A stretch of DNA of 64,000 nucleotides, from positions 1-64,000 of the forward strand of contig CAICTM010000205.1 of the NCBI GenBank assembly GCA_903772945.1, given 5' to 3'. Made by a program: the position numbers and the translations under genes. Below, in pieces: positions 19,801 through 30,654 of this stretch (its first letter is position 1; each line of letters opens with the position of its first letter). The notes beneath the pieces are model-generated. The model was not told the origin of the DNA. It ran no database searches and saw only the letters and a program-made list of their open reading frames with translations. Source of the stretch: Seminavis robusta (Eukaryota > Bacillariophyta > Bacillariophyceae > Naviculales > Naviculaceae).

Positions 19801-20594
19801 GCCAACTGAGTAACTGAGTTATCTTGGTGGATCCAAGGCCAGGGCTGACTGAATCGAATCGAAACCCCATGCAGGGAGGGGGGTGTAGAAGTACGTGCAT
19901 CATTGGCACTGAAGGCGCGGTATATGGTATGACACCGTGAAAATACCAGTTGCCACATACTGTACGGTACTTGTACCAGCACACCTGGCTAGCTTGTAGA
20001 GTACTGCGGCAGGGCTTTGTGCGGTTCAGTTCTTTTCATTTGTTTTGCTGTTGTGAAGCGCACAAGATTTCCTCTGGATGATCATCATGCTGTTAGAGTG
20101 GTGTGTTGTCTGGTGCCACGAGAGAGGTGGCTGAGATGCGTGGATGTCGAAGTCTATGTGCTTCTGCCCATCGTCCCCTGATTTCCAATCACAACATGTA
20201 GCAAGTGCCCAGCAGCGAGGATGTTCTTTGGAAAGACGTTCTCTGCCTGTCCAGCAGATACATGTACCAGTAGCACAGTCTGGGAAACTGGATGTTTACA
20301 TGTACTACGTTTCGCGACCTGAACCTGCACGGGTTGGATGCACAGAGTCGAGTGGAGTCCTTGTGGCTTGTGAAGTTTATATTATTATCCATGGATCCTG
20401 CTCGGGGTGCCTGGTCGATCCCGTTGGGGATTGAGTCGCGGCTCAGGAAGATCACAATCTATCTTCACATCTTTCCCGAGCGCGAACCCAAAGCTTTCTT
20501 GGGCACTCTTCTTCACAGTTTCGGAGATGAGGACCTCCCTCTCTCATAAAACAAACCAACACAAACAACACAAACAAAACAACCAACACCTGAA
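19801..20594. other. Intergenic region, no supported gene
   Basis: About 0.8 kb between the LRR pseudogene and the small acylated-protein gene. Overlapping ORFs at 20144-20549 on both strands have no domain features. The region just before the next ATG (20548-20594) is an A/C-rich CAAACAACA-type leader, typical of a 5' UTR. Confidence 0.45.
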
Positions 20595-20930
20595 ATGGGA
20601 AATACCTGCGCATCAACCTCTGCAATCAAAGAACAACCTCAAGTGATCAAAATGTCATCCGACGGAACCCAAGAAGTCAGTCTCAAGAAGCAACGCCCGG
20701 GTTGCACTGGGATGTTCTGGCGTCCCGACCCCACGGGACAAGTCAAGTTGGCATCCAACGACAATTGGCCAAGAGATGGAGCCAAATTGCGGGGCAAGGT
20801 CGTCGAAGTCGATGGCAAGAAATGGATGCTGGCGACTCAAGTGTTGCAAAAGGGAGGAAGCGATTGGCTTCCGGCGCCAGCAGGAGCAGCCTTGCCGTTT
20901 GAGTACGACAACCATTATTACCTGGAATAG
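20595..20930 (+). CDS. Small, probably N-myristoylated and palmitoylated protein
   Basis: 111 aa. The N-terminus MGNTCAST has Gly2 with a favourable context for N-myristoylation and Cys5 for palmitoylation, so membrane attachment of an otherwise soluble protein is expected. The remainder is a compact beta-type stretch: GCTGMFWRPDPTG, NWPRDGAKLRGKVVEVDGKKW, then ALPFEYDNHYYLE at the end. Mix of charged and aromatic residues and lack of repeats suggest a real folded domain, possibly SH3-like. I do not recognise a named family, though similar small MGN proteins occur in diatoms as far as I recall. The start is well supported by the A/C-rich leader. Confidence 0.7.
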   Translation: MGNTCASTSAIKEQPQVIKMSSDGTQEVSLKKQRPGCTGMFWRPDPTGQVKLASNDNWPRDGAKLRGKVVEVDGKKWMLATQVLQKGGSDWLPAPAGAALPFEYDNHYYLE

Positions 20931-21707
20931 ACAAGGAGAAAAAAACGATCAAGCAAGCAAGCAACGGAATGAGAATGAAGAAACAAGACATGGGGCTGTG
21001 TCGGGTGAGTGGAATCGGATTTGATTGCTAGCTAGCTAGCTAGTGCATTAGTAACGTAAAACCGTAATGAAAATTCATTTTTTGTATGGGTTCCGTCCTG
21101 TCGAATAGCGCAATAGCAAGCAGGGTGCGCTGTCAACTGCATTGCGATTCCATTCCTCCAATCTCCAATGACCCTTTGGTTCGATCTGTGGTGACTCTAC
21201 TCTTGCGTGTATCTGACTCATCTGTGCTGGACTTTCTGTTCTGATGTAGCTCCTACGTGTATTTGCTGTTCCTTTGGAGAGTTGGGTTGACTTTGTCAAA
21301 GTAGCCAAATATTTGGGCAAACTGTTGTGCGTGTTAGGTGTTGGGTCCTCCTTCAGGCAGTAGTAATTCTGCATCATAGAAGTGATGCAGTGCCTGCAAA
21401 TGTTGTCATACTCACAAAATGTAGCGCATAAGGACGGCCAACGACTTGGACGAGCTAGTAGATCCAAAGTGTGGTCTAGCTAGCTAGGAAGCTGTAACAT
21501 ACTCTTATACGTAGAGAAATGCAACTATCTAGTCCCCAACTTCCAGCCAGTTCGTGCAAGTAGGATACCGAGCTAGGCATTGCCGCTCCCCCACAACAAT
21601 TGCCTCTTTCTGTAGTACAAACCTAGTGGAGCAAGCATTTTAACCATAGCTGCTTCCACTTCTGCCGGAACAGAATCACGATCCATCAATGCATGCATGC
21701 ATTTCCA
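20931..21707. other. Intergenic region between convergent genes, no supported gene
   Basis: About 0.8 kb. Contains a GCTAGCTAGCTAGCTAG run (21031-21045), another CTAGCTAG near 21475 and a GCATGCATGCATTT run near 21690. A 130-aa minus-strand ORF (21075-21467) is unsupported. Confidence 0.45.
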
Positions 21708-22934
21708 TCAAACAAGGTCCTCTGGCATTACTTCATTGGGCCCATCAAAGCCATGCGCACCCAGTCGACGTAGATCGACCAATCGTTCCTTGCGAAGGGT
21801 TTTCTTTTTATACAGAGATCGCTGTGCGGCCATCCACAGACCCAAATTGTAATCGCTTCGACCACGAATGGTGGGTATTTTCAAGTGTCCATTTTCATCT
21901 TTCCATGCCGTCAATTGTTCCATGCGATCCTCCCACGTAAACAATTTTTGTCGTGCATACGTGGCCTTGGGGTTGGCTTTCGGGCCCGGCTTGTAGCGTT
22001 TTTTGGTTGGATGGTATTTGGTGGATTTTGTTGTTGTGGCTTGACGTTTGTTGCTGTGGTTGGCCAAGGGCTTTTTGTTGTTATTGTTGTTGTGATTTCC
22101 AAACATTCGGAGTTCCTTTCCTCGCCGGGTGGGCGGCTCCGGAGGTTGTATTTTCAATTCTTTTCCTCGTCTTGGCATCTTGGGTTCCTTCTGCGGCATC
22201 TTGGGTTCTTTGATCATCATGTTATTAATGTCCTTGCCTCGTTGTTGTTGTTGTTGTTTGGATTCCATTCCCAACAACCGTTTGAGTTCCTTCCCTCGTC
22301 GAACGGGTTGTATCGGAAGGGTTTCCTCTTCGTATTCGGAATCGGATTTTCGCTTTTTCTTTCGTTGACCACGTCCCATACTGTTGTCGGGCACTTGGAC
22401 AACCGAAGGAGTGACCACCAACTCACCGCCACCGTGGCCAGAAGACGTTCCTCCCACCAAATCGTCAAAGGATTCCAATGACAATTCCTCGTCATCAAAA
22501 TGCGGGACTTCATGTCGATGATGGGTTGGTAGTTCGACTGGTTCTTCGTCGTCGTCTTCTTCCACGCCACTGCTAGTCGTCGACACGACGGGTTTTTCTT
22601 CTTCTTCTTCCACAATGACTTGTTCCTGGAGATGACCTCCCCACAGCTTTAACAACTGCTGGGCAAAGACGTGGGCGGGCATTTGGGTCGCTGCGGCCGC
22701 ATAGAATCGATGACGCAATTGGAGTCGAATCATTTTTTGTCGTTCGTCTTCCGTGGCCGTCACGGGTTCGTCCAATACGGCAATATTGCCATTTTCATTC
22801 AACAAGAACGAAATTAATTCCAGGGCGTATTTGTGAACATCTCCGGCTTTGGCTTGGTAGTGAATGTCTTGACGATTGCGTTTCCGTGTTGTCATAATGG
22901 GAGGAACGACGAGATGATGGACGGGAGATGACAT
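21708..22934 (-). CDS. Helicase-associated (HA) domain protein with RGKEL repeats
   Basis: 408 aa from ATG 22934; another ATG at 22895 is also possible. The longer frame to 22994 begins with TTG and its signal-like start is probably UTR. The N-terminal ~110 residues are helical (VHKYALELISFLLNENGN, QKMIRLQLRHRFYAAA). The middle is acidic then basic, with four or five copies of an RRGKEL[KR] motif (~200-290). The C-terminal ~70 residues form a helicase-associated domain (WEDRMEQLTAWKDENGHLKI ... LGLWMAAQRSLYKKKTLR), a small helical nucleic-acid-binding module that is greatly expanded in diatoms. No helicase motor is present. A nuclear or chromatin role is likely but not shown. Confidence 0.75.
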   Translation of the reverse strand: MSSPVHHLVVPPIMTTRKRNRQDIHYQAKAGDVHKYALELISFLLNENGNIAVLDEPVTATEDERQKMIRLQLRHRFYAAAATQMPAHVFAQQLLKLWGGHLQEQVIVEEEEEKPVVSTTSSGVEEDDDEEPVELPTHHRHEVPHFDDEELSLESFDDLVGGTSSGHGGGELVVTPSVVQVPDNSMGRGQRKKKRKSDSEYEEETLPIQPVRRGKELKRLLGMESKQQQQQRGKDINNMMIKEPKMPQKEPKMPRRGKELKIQPPEPPTRRGKELRMFGNHNNNNNKKPLANHSNKRQATTTKSTKYHPTKKRYKPGPKANPKATYARQKLFTWEDRMEQLTAWKDENGHLKIPTIRGRSDYNLGLWMAAQRSLYKKKTLRKERLVDLRRLGAHGFDGPNEVMPEDLV

Positions 22935-24471
22935 GACCGCCGTAAACACAACAACAGAAGAGAGGAAACAAAAAAGGAGAGTGGAGGAATGCAACAGTCG
23001 TTGCCTTTCGTCGTCTCTCTTTCTCTCTTTCTATGGAATCAAAACACAAGCAGAGCCACCAGTCAAAAATGTCCGCGCAGCCACTGTAGTCTCAACAACA
23101 ACAGCACAATGACAATGACGAAGACTGCTCTGCTCCGCAACACAAACAATGCCACCTTTCATTGGCTGCAAAAAGTGGGTCATGCGTCCCTCTTCGTTCT
23201 TCGCGGTACCCGTAATCGTGAAAGGTGACGGACAGACGAAGCCAATGACAATGCAAACCGTTGAACCGGCGCTTTGGCTGCTAGCTAGCTGGCTTGCAGT
23301 GTATATTATTCGATGGTTCTAATCCCAGAGCTACAAGAGCTGCCAGGTAACCTATGCTAGCTAGCTACCAGGTATCCCGCTACCTACTACGGTACCTAGT
23401 AGCTAGATTAGAGGGAGTTATTTTCCATACCGGCAAGCTCCAGCCTCCTACCTCTCCTCATCAAGCAACCTCGCCAGCTTTGGAGCGATAAGCGAGACCT
23501 GGTGCTGGTGCCAGTACGGTAGTACTACCGGTAGCTATTGGAGGAGTAGGGATCACACTCCAAATGTGCAAGGGGTGGCGATGCCTACCCAGACTTTTAT
23601 TGGAGCGCAGCAGGCAAGTACAGTAGTAGTCGCCCGGTATCAGCCCAAGCAAGCAAGAAAGCTCCCCTCTGAAGAAACTGCAAGACTGCCAGCCGTTGTC
23701 AGGCAGGAACAGCCAAGGTCAAAGCATGCAAATTGCACTTCACTGGAACAGTCAGCGGTGCTGGTATTCTGGCTGGCTAGCTAGCTACACGTAGCTAGTA
23801 GCTTGGTTGAGCTATGGTTGGTGGTCCCTCCTTGAGATTTGTTACGTTACACATCACGTGAGGCTGGACCTGAACCGCCTTTCGTCTTTCGCCCGCTGTT
23901 GTACTGTACATGTTGTTCTTGGAGCTGGCTACCGGTACCGGTACTGGTACTAGCTAGCTGGCTAGTACTGTACCGGTCTTGAATGGAGGGGCGCCGGCGC
24001 GTATCCAACATACCGTAGGGTTGAGGCTAAGCAATCCTTATTAAGTCTTTTTGGAGGTCGCGGTATGTTTTTACGGCTTTCACATAGAGGCTTGATGACA
24101 ATCTCACCCACCGGTACCCGTAGCCACTCGTAGACTCGTACCAGTACATGTAGGTACTTACTGGAACATGTACCGGTACCGTTTAAGTACCGTTGCACCT
24201 GGGCGAAAGGCCTAAGGCCTAAATACATCTGACATCGATGATCAGTGGCGAAAAGGTTTTACTGTAACGACTATTAAATAGACTACTAGCTAGTACTCCA
24301 GTATTATTAATTAATAGTACTGTTTATTTATTTATTTACTGTAGACTGTAGACTGGTTCGGGCTTCGCGACCGGTCATAACTCCAGGTTTGAGAATTTTC
24401 TCCGAAAAACACAACGCAACCCTCACCGAGAGCCGAGACAGGGAGAGGACAAAACAATCTCAAGCCACACC
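22935..24471. other. Palindrome-rich intergenic region
   Basis: About 1.5 kb without a supported gene. It is crowded with CTAGCTAG, TACCGGTAC and GGTACC palindromes (23280-23420, 23775-23810, 23925-23975, 24105-24190) and AT-rich TTTATTTATTTATT just before the glutamate receptor (24325-24340). A block at 23435-23625 resembles 27725-27840. Confidence 0.55.
23435..23625. repeat. Dispersed repeat, copy A (resembles 27725-27840)
   Basis: Both copies contain, in order, AGCTCCAGCCTCCT, CTCATCAAGCAACC, GGGATCACA, then a GC-rich tract ending near TTGGAGC. Spacing differs because copy A has palindrome insertions such as TACTACCGGTAG. Possible remnant of a transposon or of a small structured RNA; identity unknown. 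Confidence 0.4.
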
Positions 24472-26797
24472 ATGGGCAAATACAAAACCATGTGGGTGCT
24501 CTGTTTGCTTCTTTCACTCGGTTTGCACTCCATCCGTGCCTACCCCTATAACGGAGAAACTGCCTTGTTTACCACCATACCTGGCACCCCTGATGTTTCC
24601 CACCGCCAAAATGTTTGTGATCGATTTGAAGACTTTTACTTTGGGAAGGTCGAGTTACGGCATGCCCTGGAAGGTCTTGATCTGAATGTAATCTTGGGCT
24701 CGTACGACGGAGCCTACTTTCTGTACGACCCTGAACTAGGCATTGATAAAAATGAACCTGGCTTGATCGCTGTGCTCTTGGATGAATTGGGCCGGCGAGG
24801 AGGATTCACATGGAGAAATAGCTTTGGAGTCTACACGGACCCAATCAACTATAACATGACGTGGGATGAAATGCTGCGTGAGTGACGACCGTGCAGCCCC
24901 TCCGCTAGCTAGCTCTGTTCAGGTTCTCTCTGTTGCTGACATGACATTCCTTCTCTGTGCCAGATTGGTCCATGGATTCCTATGATCTTGTAGCCGGTGA
25001 GTAACCGCCCTGACACCCCCTCTGCTGTTCAAGGTCTCTCTTTCTCTGACATACTGTTCCTTTGCTCCAGATTGGTGGATCAACAGTCGAGAACGCATGC
25101 ATGATGGTGTTGTCTTTGTGGAAGAATTCCTGGATTCCAGTTACATATTGGCGACAAGGGATGTCTTGCAATCCAGCCAGGAGCGCACAATCAGCCACTT
25201 TTTCAACTGGCTCAAGCCATTCGATGCCTCGGTTTGGATGATGACACTCATCACCATTTTCCTCAGTGGTTTTATCTACCAAATCCTAGAATGGTATGCT
25301 GAGGAACGGGATGATAGAAGCATGTGGGAATGGTGGTCCGAGAATGCCTATCTCAGTTTTATCAATTTCACACAAGCCTACGAGTACCAGCCCAAGACAC
25401 TGGCTAGCCGCATCTTTGGGGTCAGCATGGCTGTTTGGGCACTCGTAATGACAGCAACCTACACTGCGAATCTTGCATCTCTCCTGGTTGACCGAAAGTT
25501 CCAGGGACCTGCAACTATTGAGGAAATTGTTGTTTACCAAAATAAGATCTGTACCTGGGAGGGCACTGCTTCGGATACATATGTTCGTGACACCTACAAA
25601 AAGGCAATACGAGTCCCAAAGGTTACGGAGCCTGAAATGTACGAAGGGCTTCTCAATGGTGATTGTCAATTCATTTTGACAAACATGGCTAGTTTCAAAA
25701 AGAATAAAGCTATGAGAGAATACAATCCTCGGTGTGACATGCGATTGGTGGGAGATGGAGACAAGGTTGTGCAGGTGGGATCAGGCTTTGTTGTGAGCGC
25801 GGACTCTGGCACCTTGTGTACAGGTTTCATCCGTGATGTGCTGAACTTGCTCATGAGGGATATTATTGAAGATGGATTCTTGGATCGGATCTGGGAGGAC
25901 GAGTACAGGAGGACGCAAACAATCGATTGCTTGACCTATCGTCCAGGTTTGGATTTGCCAAATGATGATGCCGATGATATGGACGCTCGAACACGACAAC
26001 TGTTGAAAGATCCATACATCCGATCACTGCAGGGCCTGCGGCGAGGGCTCAAGGCGGGCGGAAAGGGTGCCGCGGGAGGGGCCGTTGCGGAGGTTGCTCC
26101 CGCAGTGTCCCAAACACTTACTATCGAGCAAATGATTGGGACTTTTGTGTGTCACTGGGGGTTGATGGTCATTGCCCTCGTTGTAGCCCAAGCCAACAGG
26201 ATGTACAACAGATATTTGAGAAGAAAGGCGGAGGAAGCAGCTATTCTGCTCATTGATATGGGCGAGGAAGCAGCTCATGCCATCATGGATACCATTAGCC
26301 ATGTGGGTGGCAGTGTCTGTGCTCTCTCTGTCCGTGGTACTAGTAGGTCTCGAATTGGCAAACAATCATCGTTCGGTACAGGCAACATGCTTGACGAAAG
26401 TCAGAGTGAAGACGACAAAATTAGGAATATGATTGTGGATATCAAAGGGGAGATAGACACACAAAGCGAGGTTGCCACACAAAATGAGATGGCGACCATG
26501 CGATCAGAAATGCAAGAGCTAAGGAGGCAGAATGAAAGTACCGTCTCGGAACTTCAAGGTCTGAGGAGCCTAATTGAAGACCTTGTGGATATGTGTACAG
26601 TGCCTGTGGACGGAGTTAACGAATCTTCTGCAACAATCCATGTACGTACGCAGGTCGGTCGAGAAGGAATGGACGAGTCAAACGCAACAGTATCCAGCAT
26701 CTTGCCTGGTGAATTGCCTGTAAATGAAACGGTGCATGTACAGGTTCCACTTGAAGAATGCAACCCCAACATCTACGAGAAAGCACGTGCTTGCTGA
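24472..26797 (+). CDS. Ionotropic glutamate receptor-like channel (3 exons)
   Basis: Exons 24472-24877, 24964-24996 and 25071-26797 join in frame to 721 aa. Introns are GTGAGT...GCCAG (86 nt) and GTGAGT...TCCAG (74 nt). The join restores DSYDLVADWW, a typical end of the first ligand-binding half. Residues 1-24 are a signal peptide (MWVLCLLLSLGLHSIRA). Membrane span 1 is ~199-220 (VWMMTLITIFLSGFIYQIL), the re-entrant pore ~235-260, and span 3 ~263-285 with TYTANLASLL, equivalent to the SYTANLAAF gate of animal receptors. The second ligand-binding half is ~286-430 and the last span ~505-523 (GLMVIALVVAQAN). A cytosolic coiled-coil tail follows (~560-640). It likely forms a tetrameric ligand-gated cation channel; the ligand is unknown. 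Diatoms do have iGluR-like genes. Confidence 0.88.
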
Positions 26798-27128
26798 ATC
26801 AACCAATTTTCGTTGGCTGGTCATCCCAGGCTTATGCGCATCTCCGTGTACGGTATTGCATTCGGATCCATCAACGTGCGAAAAGAGCGTCTCGAGTTTG
26901 CCGAGTGAGCGTATACCGGTACTTGTTTTTGCTGCAGCGCCATCGTGGACAACTTCACCAGCACGACTACTGGTACAGCACGAAAGACGAAGGATCTTAA
27001 ATGAACGAACCTTGCAGCAGCGCCCGGAAGCTTGAAAACGACACCACACACAACCTTGGAGTAGATGCGGAGTGTGAGTGCGAGTGCCTCTAGTATGAAT
27101 TAGTTAGTAGTGCGATGTCTGATAGATG

Positions 27129-27579
27129 CTAGATGTTAAGCCCCAAAGACCACCATGGTGATGGTTCCTCACCACAGCGCCACGGCAGTGCCTCTTTTCC
27201 CTCCTTGCTAGCTTTGATCTCTGCTTCCACGGCATCCAGAAGAGTTGGTGGGTTGCCTTCGGACTTGACCAGCAGCCAAGTCTTCACGGAGTTTCTTCTG
27301 CTTGCAAATGTCATTGGACCGTTTCGACAGTGATGGTTGGGACGCCCATTCAATGATTTCCCCCGTCTGCCGGAATAGCTGGTCCGGGGCAATCATAGAT
27401 TCCTTCAGCTTGGCCGATTCCTTTTCCTTGGTGGCGAGCTTCTTCTCCAGCTTGTATCTTTTGACTTCGGTCTCTTTGCCGATCTTTTCTTCGAGATCCT
27501 TCGTCACGGCGGCGGGATCCTCTCGGTTCCAACGTGTGCAACGCAGTCGATCTTCCAGTGGAATTTCCACCGTCGGCAA
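27129..27579 (-). pseudogene. Possible frameshifted coiled-coil protein remnant
   Basis: Two overlapping minus-strand frames look protein-like in succession. The first (from 27579) reads EDRLRCTRWNREDPAAV, then a charged coiled coil (VKRYKLEKKLATKEKESAKL) and SLSKRSNDICKQKKLRE. After about 27305 the natural-looking sequence moves to another frame (KTWLLVKSEGNPPTLLDAVE) and ends at 27129. A frameshift near 27300 in an old gene is the simplest reading. An intron is less likely because no good splice pair is seen. I do not recognise the family, and this may be chance. Confidence 0.3.
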
Positions 27580-27724
27580 TAGCTACCGTAATTCATCTCG
27601 CAACAAATTTCTTGGATAGTCGAAATCGGTTCAGTTGTATAGAGCTACAGACTACTAGTACTCTGGATCTGCAAGGAGGCGGGTACAACAATTGCAACCC
27701 GTAACTATCCCGCGGATTCTTCCA

Positions 27725-27840
27725 GACAGCTCCAGCCTCCTCTCATCAAGCAACCACTGCCATACGAGGGATCACATAGTACTCCGTTGCGCAAGCCGAC
27801 TATGGAGGCGAGGCCGGCCCGATCGACCTCTGTTGGAGCT
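27725..27840. repeat. Dispersed repeat, copy B (resembles 23435-23625)
   Basis: Shares the ordered blocks AGCTCCAGCCTCCT, CTCATCAAGCAACC, GGGATCACA and a final TTGGAGC with copy A. See copy A for interpretation. Confidence 0.4.
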
Positions 27841-28771
27841 CGGACACGTTAGTATTCGCGAGTGTTTGAGTCGAGTCAATATAATAGATAGCAAGACCAC
27901 CTTTGATGGGGAGAATTGGAAGAGTCTGCGGACGAACCATCCCTGTGCGCTGAGGATAAAGGTTTGCTACAGTCACACGAGGCAGTCTATTGCATTCTAG
28001 CCAGACATAGCAAGCAGCGTCACATGAGTGGTACCGTCTCCCAAGGACTGCTCTGAAAGTCGCTCAGTAGAAAGGAGAGCCACGTGCCAGAGACAAATTG
28101 GGCGTTGCCTTGATTTTGGCAGGGACAAAACGGCAACCAGGTGAGCCTGCAGCCAGTTGAGAGCAGGCTTGAGCTTGTGGTGACTGCTGTGGAGTAACCA
28201 GCGAGAGATTCACCTTTCGGAGTGCCTAGTAGATTGAAGTTGTAAGGAATGGTCCCTGCCCCTCTAGATTAGCAACTTCGCTTCGCATAAATACATGTAC
28301 TATAGATGGCAAGATTTTTTGCCACTGGCAGCAACTACCGGTATGCTGCTCCAAGGTTTCACTGTACATTGCAGCAGCCACCATCACTTTGCAGGTTCCT
28401 GCAGTCCAACATCCAACACCCTCGAGAAGCTACCGGTAGCTAGAGCTAGATATCTCTTCGTCACGTCGTGTGAAGTGTGTGGTTGTGTGCCAACTTTCGA
28501 CAGCATCATTCAAGGATGCCCAATGACTGCCTCGCGTGTGTGTGCGTGATGGTGTCAACAATGAAGTTATCGTGTATCTGGGTGTATCGATGTCTATAGT
28601 TATTAGTATACTGGTTAGGGTTATGGAGGGAATGTACATGCGTTGGCGGCACCAACAAAGGCGCCAGCGGCTAGAGAGCCCCAAGTAAGTATTCTGTGCA
28701 AGCAAGCATCGGTATAAGGATGATGGAAATGTACCGTAAAAGTCACGGAGCGCATTCATCTATAGAGTTCC

Positions 28772-29284
28772 TTATCGTCGGGTAATTTGCCGACGGGTTG
28801 CTTGTTTCTTGGCACTCTGGAAGCTGTGCATACATTCCTTGGCTTTGGTCCAATATTGAGGTCCTACCAGGCCCCGCAATCGGAGTGCCATGGAGTCTTG
28901 GAGAGGTGTGAAATGAGGATCACCCATCCTGTTTCGCTTGACACATTCTGCAACGAGCGCCTTTGTCTGCATGGTCAGCTTGTAGTTGTTCGATTGTTCA
29001 ATGCACTTGATCAAAACACGAACAAACAGTAGAAACTCGCGTCGCCGCAGTTTTAGGAGGGGTTCGATCGATGCTGGGGACGGTCTGCGAACAACAGGAG
29101 GTCTTGCGAGTGGCATGACGGCATTAGGGCCAACAGGTGTCCCGATGGGTACAAGAAAAGCAGGTACCGGGATCGTTCTAGTGGGAGAGCACATGGCAGC
29201 GGTGAGAGTCGGGTTGATCTTTGCGGATGGAATGTGGCTGAAGGAGAAAACAGCGTTGCTCTGAGTTGAATTGGTAGAATTCAT
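28772..29284 (-). CDS. Small protein with a conserved diatom-type helical domain
   Basis: 170 aa from ATG 29284. Residues 1-75 are Pro/Ser/Thr-rich and disordered. Residues ~75-160 are compact and helical: LRRREFLLFVRVLIKCIEQ, ALVAECVKRNRMGDPHFTPL, LRGLVGPQYWTKAKECMHSF. From memory, short proteins with a REFL-x-[FV]-x-[KR] helix, an NRxGDPxxTPL linker and a [LV]xGxxYWxxA helix are frequent in diatom genomes and have no assigned function. The pattern suggests a small protein-interaction domain. It is a single-exon gene standing alone at the edge of a gene-poor region. Confidence 0.7.
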   Translation of the reverse strand: MNSTNSTQSNAVFSFSHIPSAKINPTLTAAMCSPTRTIPVPAFLVPIGTPVGPNAVMPLARPPVVRRPSPASIEPLLKLRRREFLLFVRVLIKCIEQSNNYKLTMQTKALVAECVKRNRMGDPHFTPLQDSMALRLRGLVGPQYWTKAKECMHSFQSAKKQATRRQITRR

Positions 29285-30379
29285 TTGCCGAGTTTTGCAA
29301 ATTATGTGACGATCGAGGCATCATCAACAAGCAGAGTGAAACATGGGGTGGGAAGAGGAGAGTGCATGAAGCAAGATGACCACCCGGGGTCTTGCTTCAT
29401 TGCAGGTTCGTGTTGGGTGCAGAGGCAAAAATGGGAACAGTTTGGATCTTTTGTGAAGGAGCAATCCCGAGAACGCGAAGCCCATGTTTCGAGGAACAAT
29501 GCGGAGAACTTCAATAACAATCCACTGCCCCCTTATTTGGGAAGATGAAGCTCGAACAAGCCCTTGACTTAACGATTAAATTCCGAGGTAAGAAGCAGGG
29601 ACAAAAAGGCTCAAGCTGAATGACCAGGGTAGCGTACTTTTTTGTACCAGCGTTCCAGCAAGTCAGCAAGTACTCGAGTACACGTACTCAGTGGGCTACC
29701 GGTACAGTACGGTAGGTCTACGCTGGCTAGCCGACTACAAAAACGCTTTACTGTAGTGGTATTAATACTGGTACCACAAGTAGCATCCTCTCTTGCATTT
29801 GCACCATTCATCATACCGGTATCATGACAATGCTCTTGGCTTTCAATGTTGCCCTGGTTCTATCGCTATCGGTTTGCACTGGCATCCATTCCTCATGCGG
29901 CCGGCCACCCTGCCTCGGTCTTTTCGGGCTGGCCACCACTGCCAATTTCGGTTGCATCAGCCAATGGCTTCCAATTGAAGTCATTGGTTAGGTACAAGCG
30001 TTGGGTCTGGGCATGAGAAGAGCTCCCAAACAATAGCTTTTGGAAGTGCCAATGCTCCGAACTGTTCAATGAGGAGCAAATAGCTCCTTGCATTTCAGCA
30101 TTTGGTCAAGGAGAGGTGGTCATTGCAATGCCTCGCTTGCTTCAACGCACTATTGCCTACGATGTACTACCTGGTAGCTAGACGGGCAAATAAAGGCAGG
30201 ACGATGCTTCCGGTTTGGCTGCTGGTACTGATAAGGACTGCCCTAGCCACAGTAACTGCTAGCACTCTACTACTTGGTGCTCTGCTGCGTCACCACTCGG
30301 CATATTCGTTTGGAGCTTGGCAACTTTCCAGTTCGTTCGTTCCCTGGACCTCTGTGGAAACTCGAGTCGTGCAACCGAT
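29285..30379. other. Gene-poor region, left of the CGTCTC array
   Basis: About 1.1 kb with scattered short ORFs on both strands, none supported. Includes TACCGGTACAGTACGGTAG (29698-29716) and other palindromic intergenic motifs. Confidence 0.45.
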
Positions 30380-30420
30380 CGTCTCTTAAATCCTTTTGAT
30401 CGTCTCCTATTTAATGGATT

Positions 30421-30443
30421 TCGTCTCCTAAAATAGGAGACGA
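30421..30443. repeat. Perfect 10-bp inverted repeat, 3-nt loop
   Basis: TCGTCTCCTA, loop AAA, TAGGAGACGA. It is formed by two opposed copies of the array motif. Confidence 0.85.
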
Positions 30444-30630
30444 AACGGATCGTCTCTTAAATCTTTCGTCTCCTCTTGAATCGTCTCCTATTTTCAACGG
30501 ATCGTCTCCTATTCTCAACGGATCGTCTCCTAAGTGTACCATGTAAACTGTATGGTATCATTTCCTAAATCTTTCGGATCGTCTCCTATTTCGAAACGAT
30601 CGTCTCCTAATTGGAATGTCTTCTACTGAA

Positions 30631-30654
30631 TCGTCTCCTAAATATAGGAGACGA
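30631..30654. repeat. Perfect 10-bp inverted repeat, 4-nt loop
   Basis: TCGTCTCCTA, loop AATA, TAGGAGACGA. Its arms are identical to those of the hairpin at 30421-30443, 210 bp away. Confidence 0.85.

Larger units (their letters stand above)
26798..28771. other. Intergenic region with a possible coding remnant
   Basis: About 2 kb. Apart from the weak coding remnant at 27129-27579 and the dispersed repeat copy at 27725-27840, no gene is supported. The rest has short ORFs only. The 28550-28700 part lies just downstream of the minus-strand gene at 28772. Confidence 0.4.

Noticed and set aside
21075-21467. 130-aa minus-strand ORF
   Set aside because: No domain, odd composition, in a palindrome-rich intergenic region.
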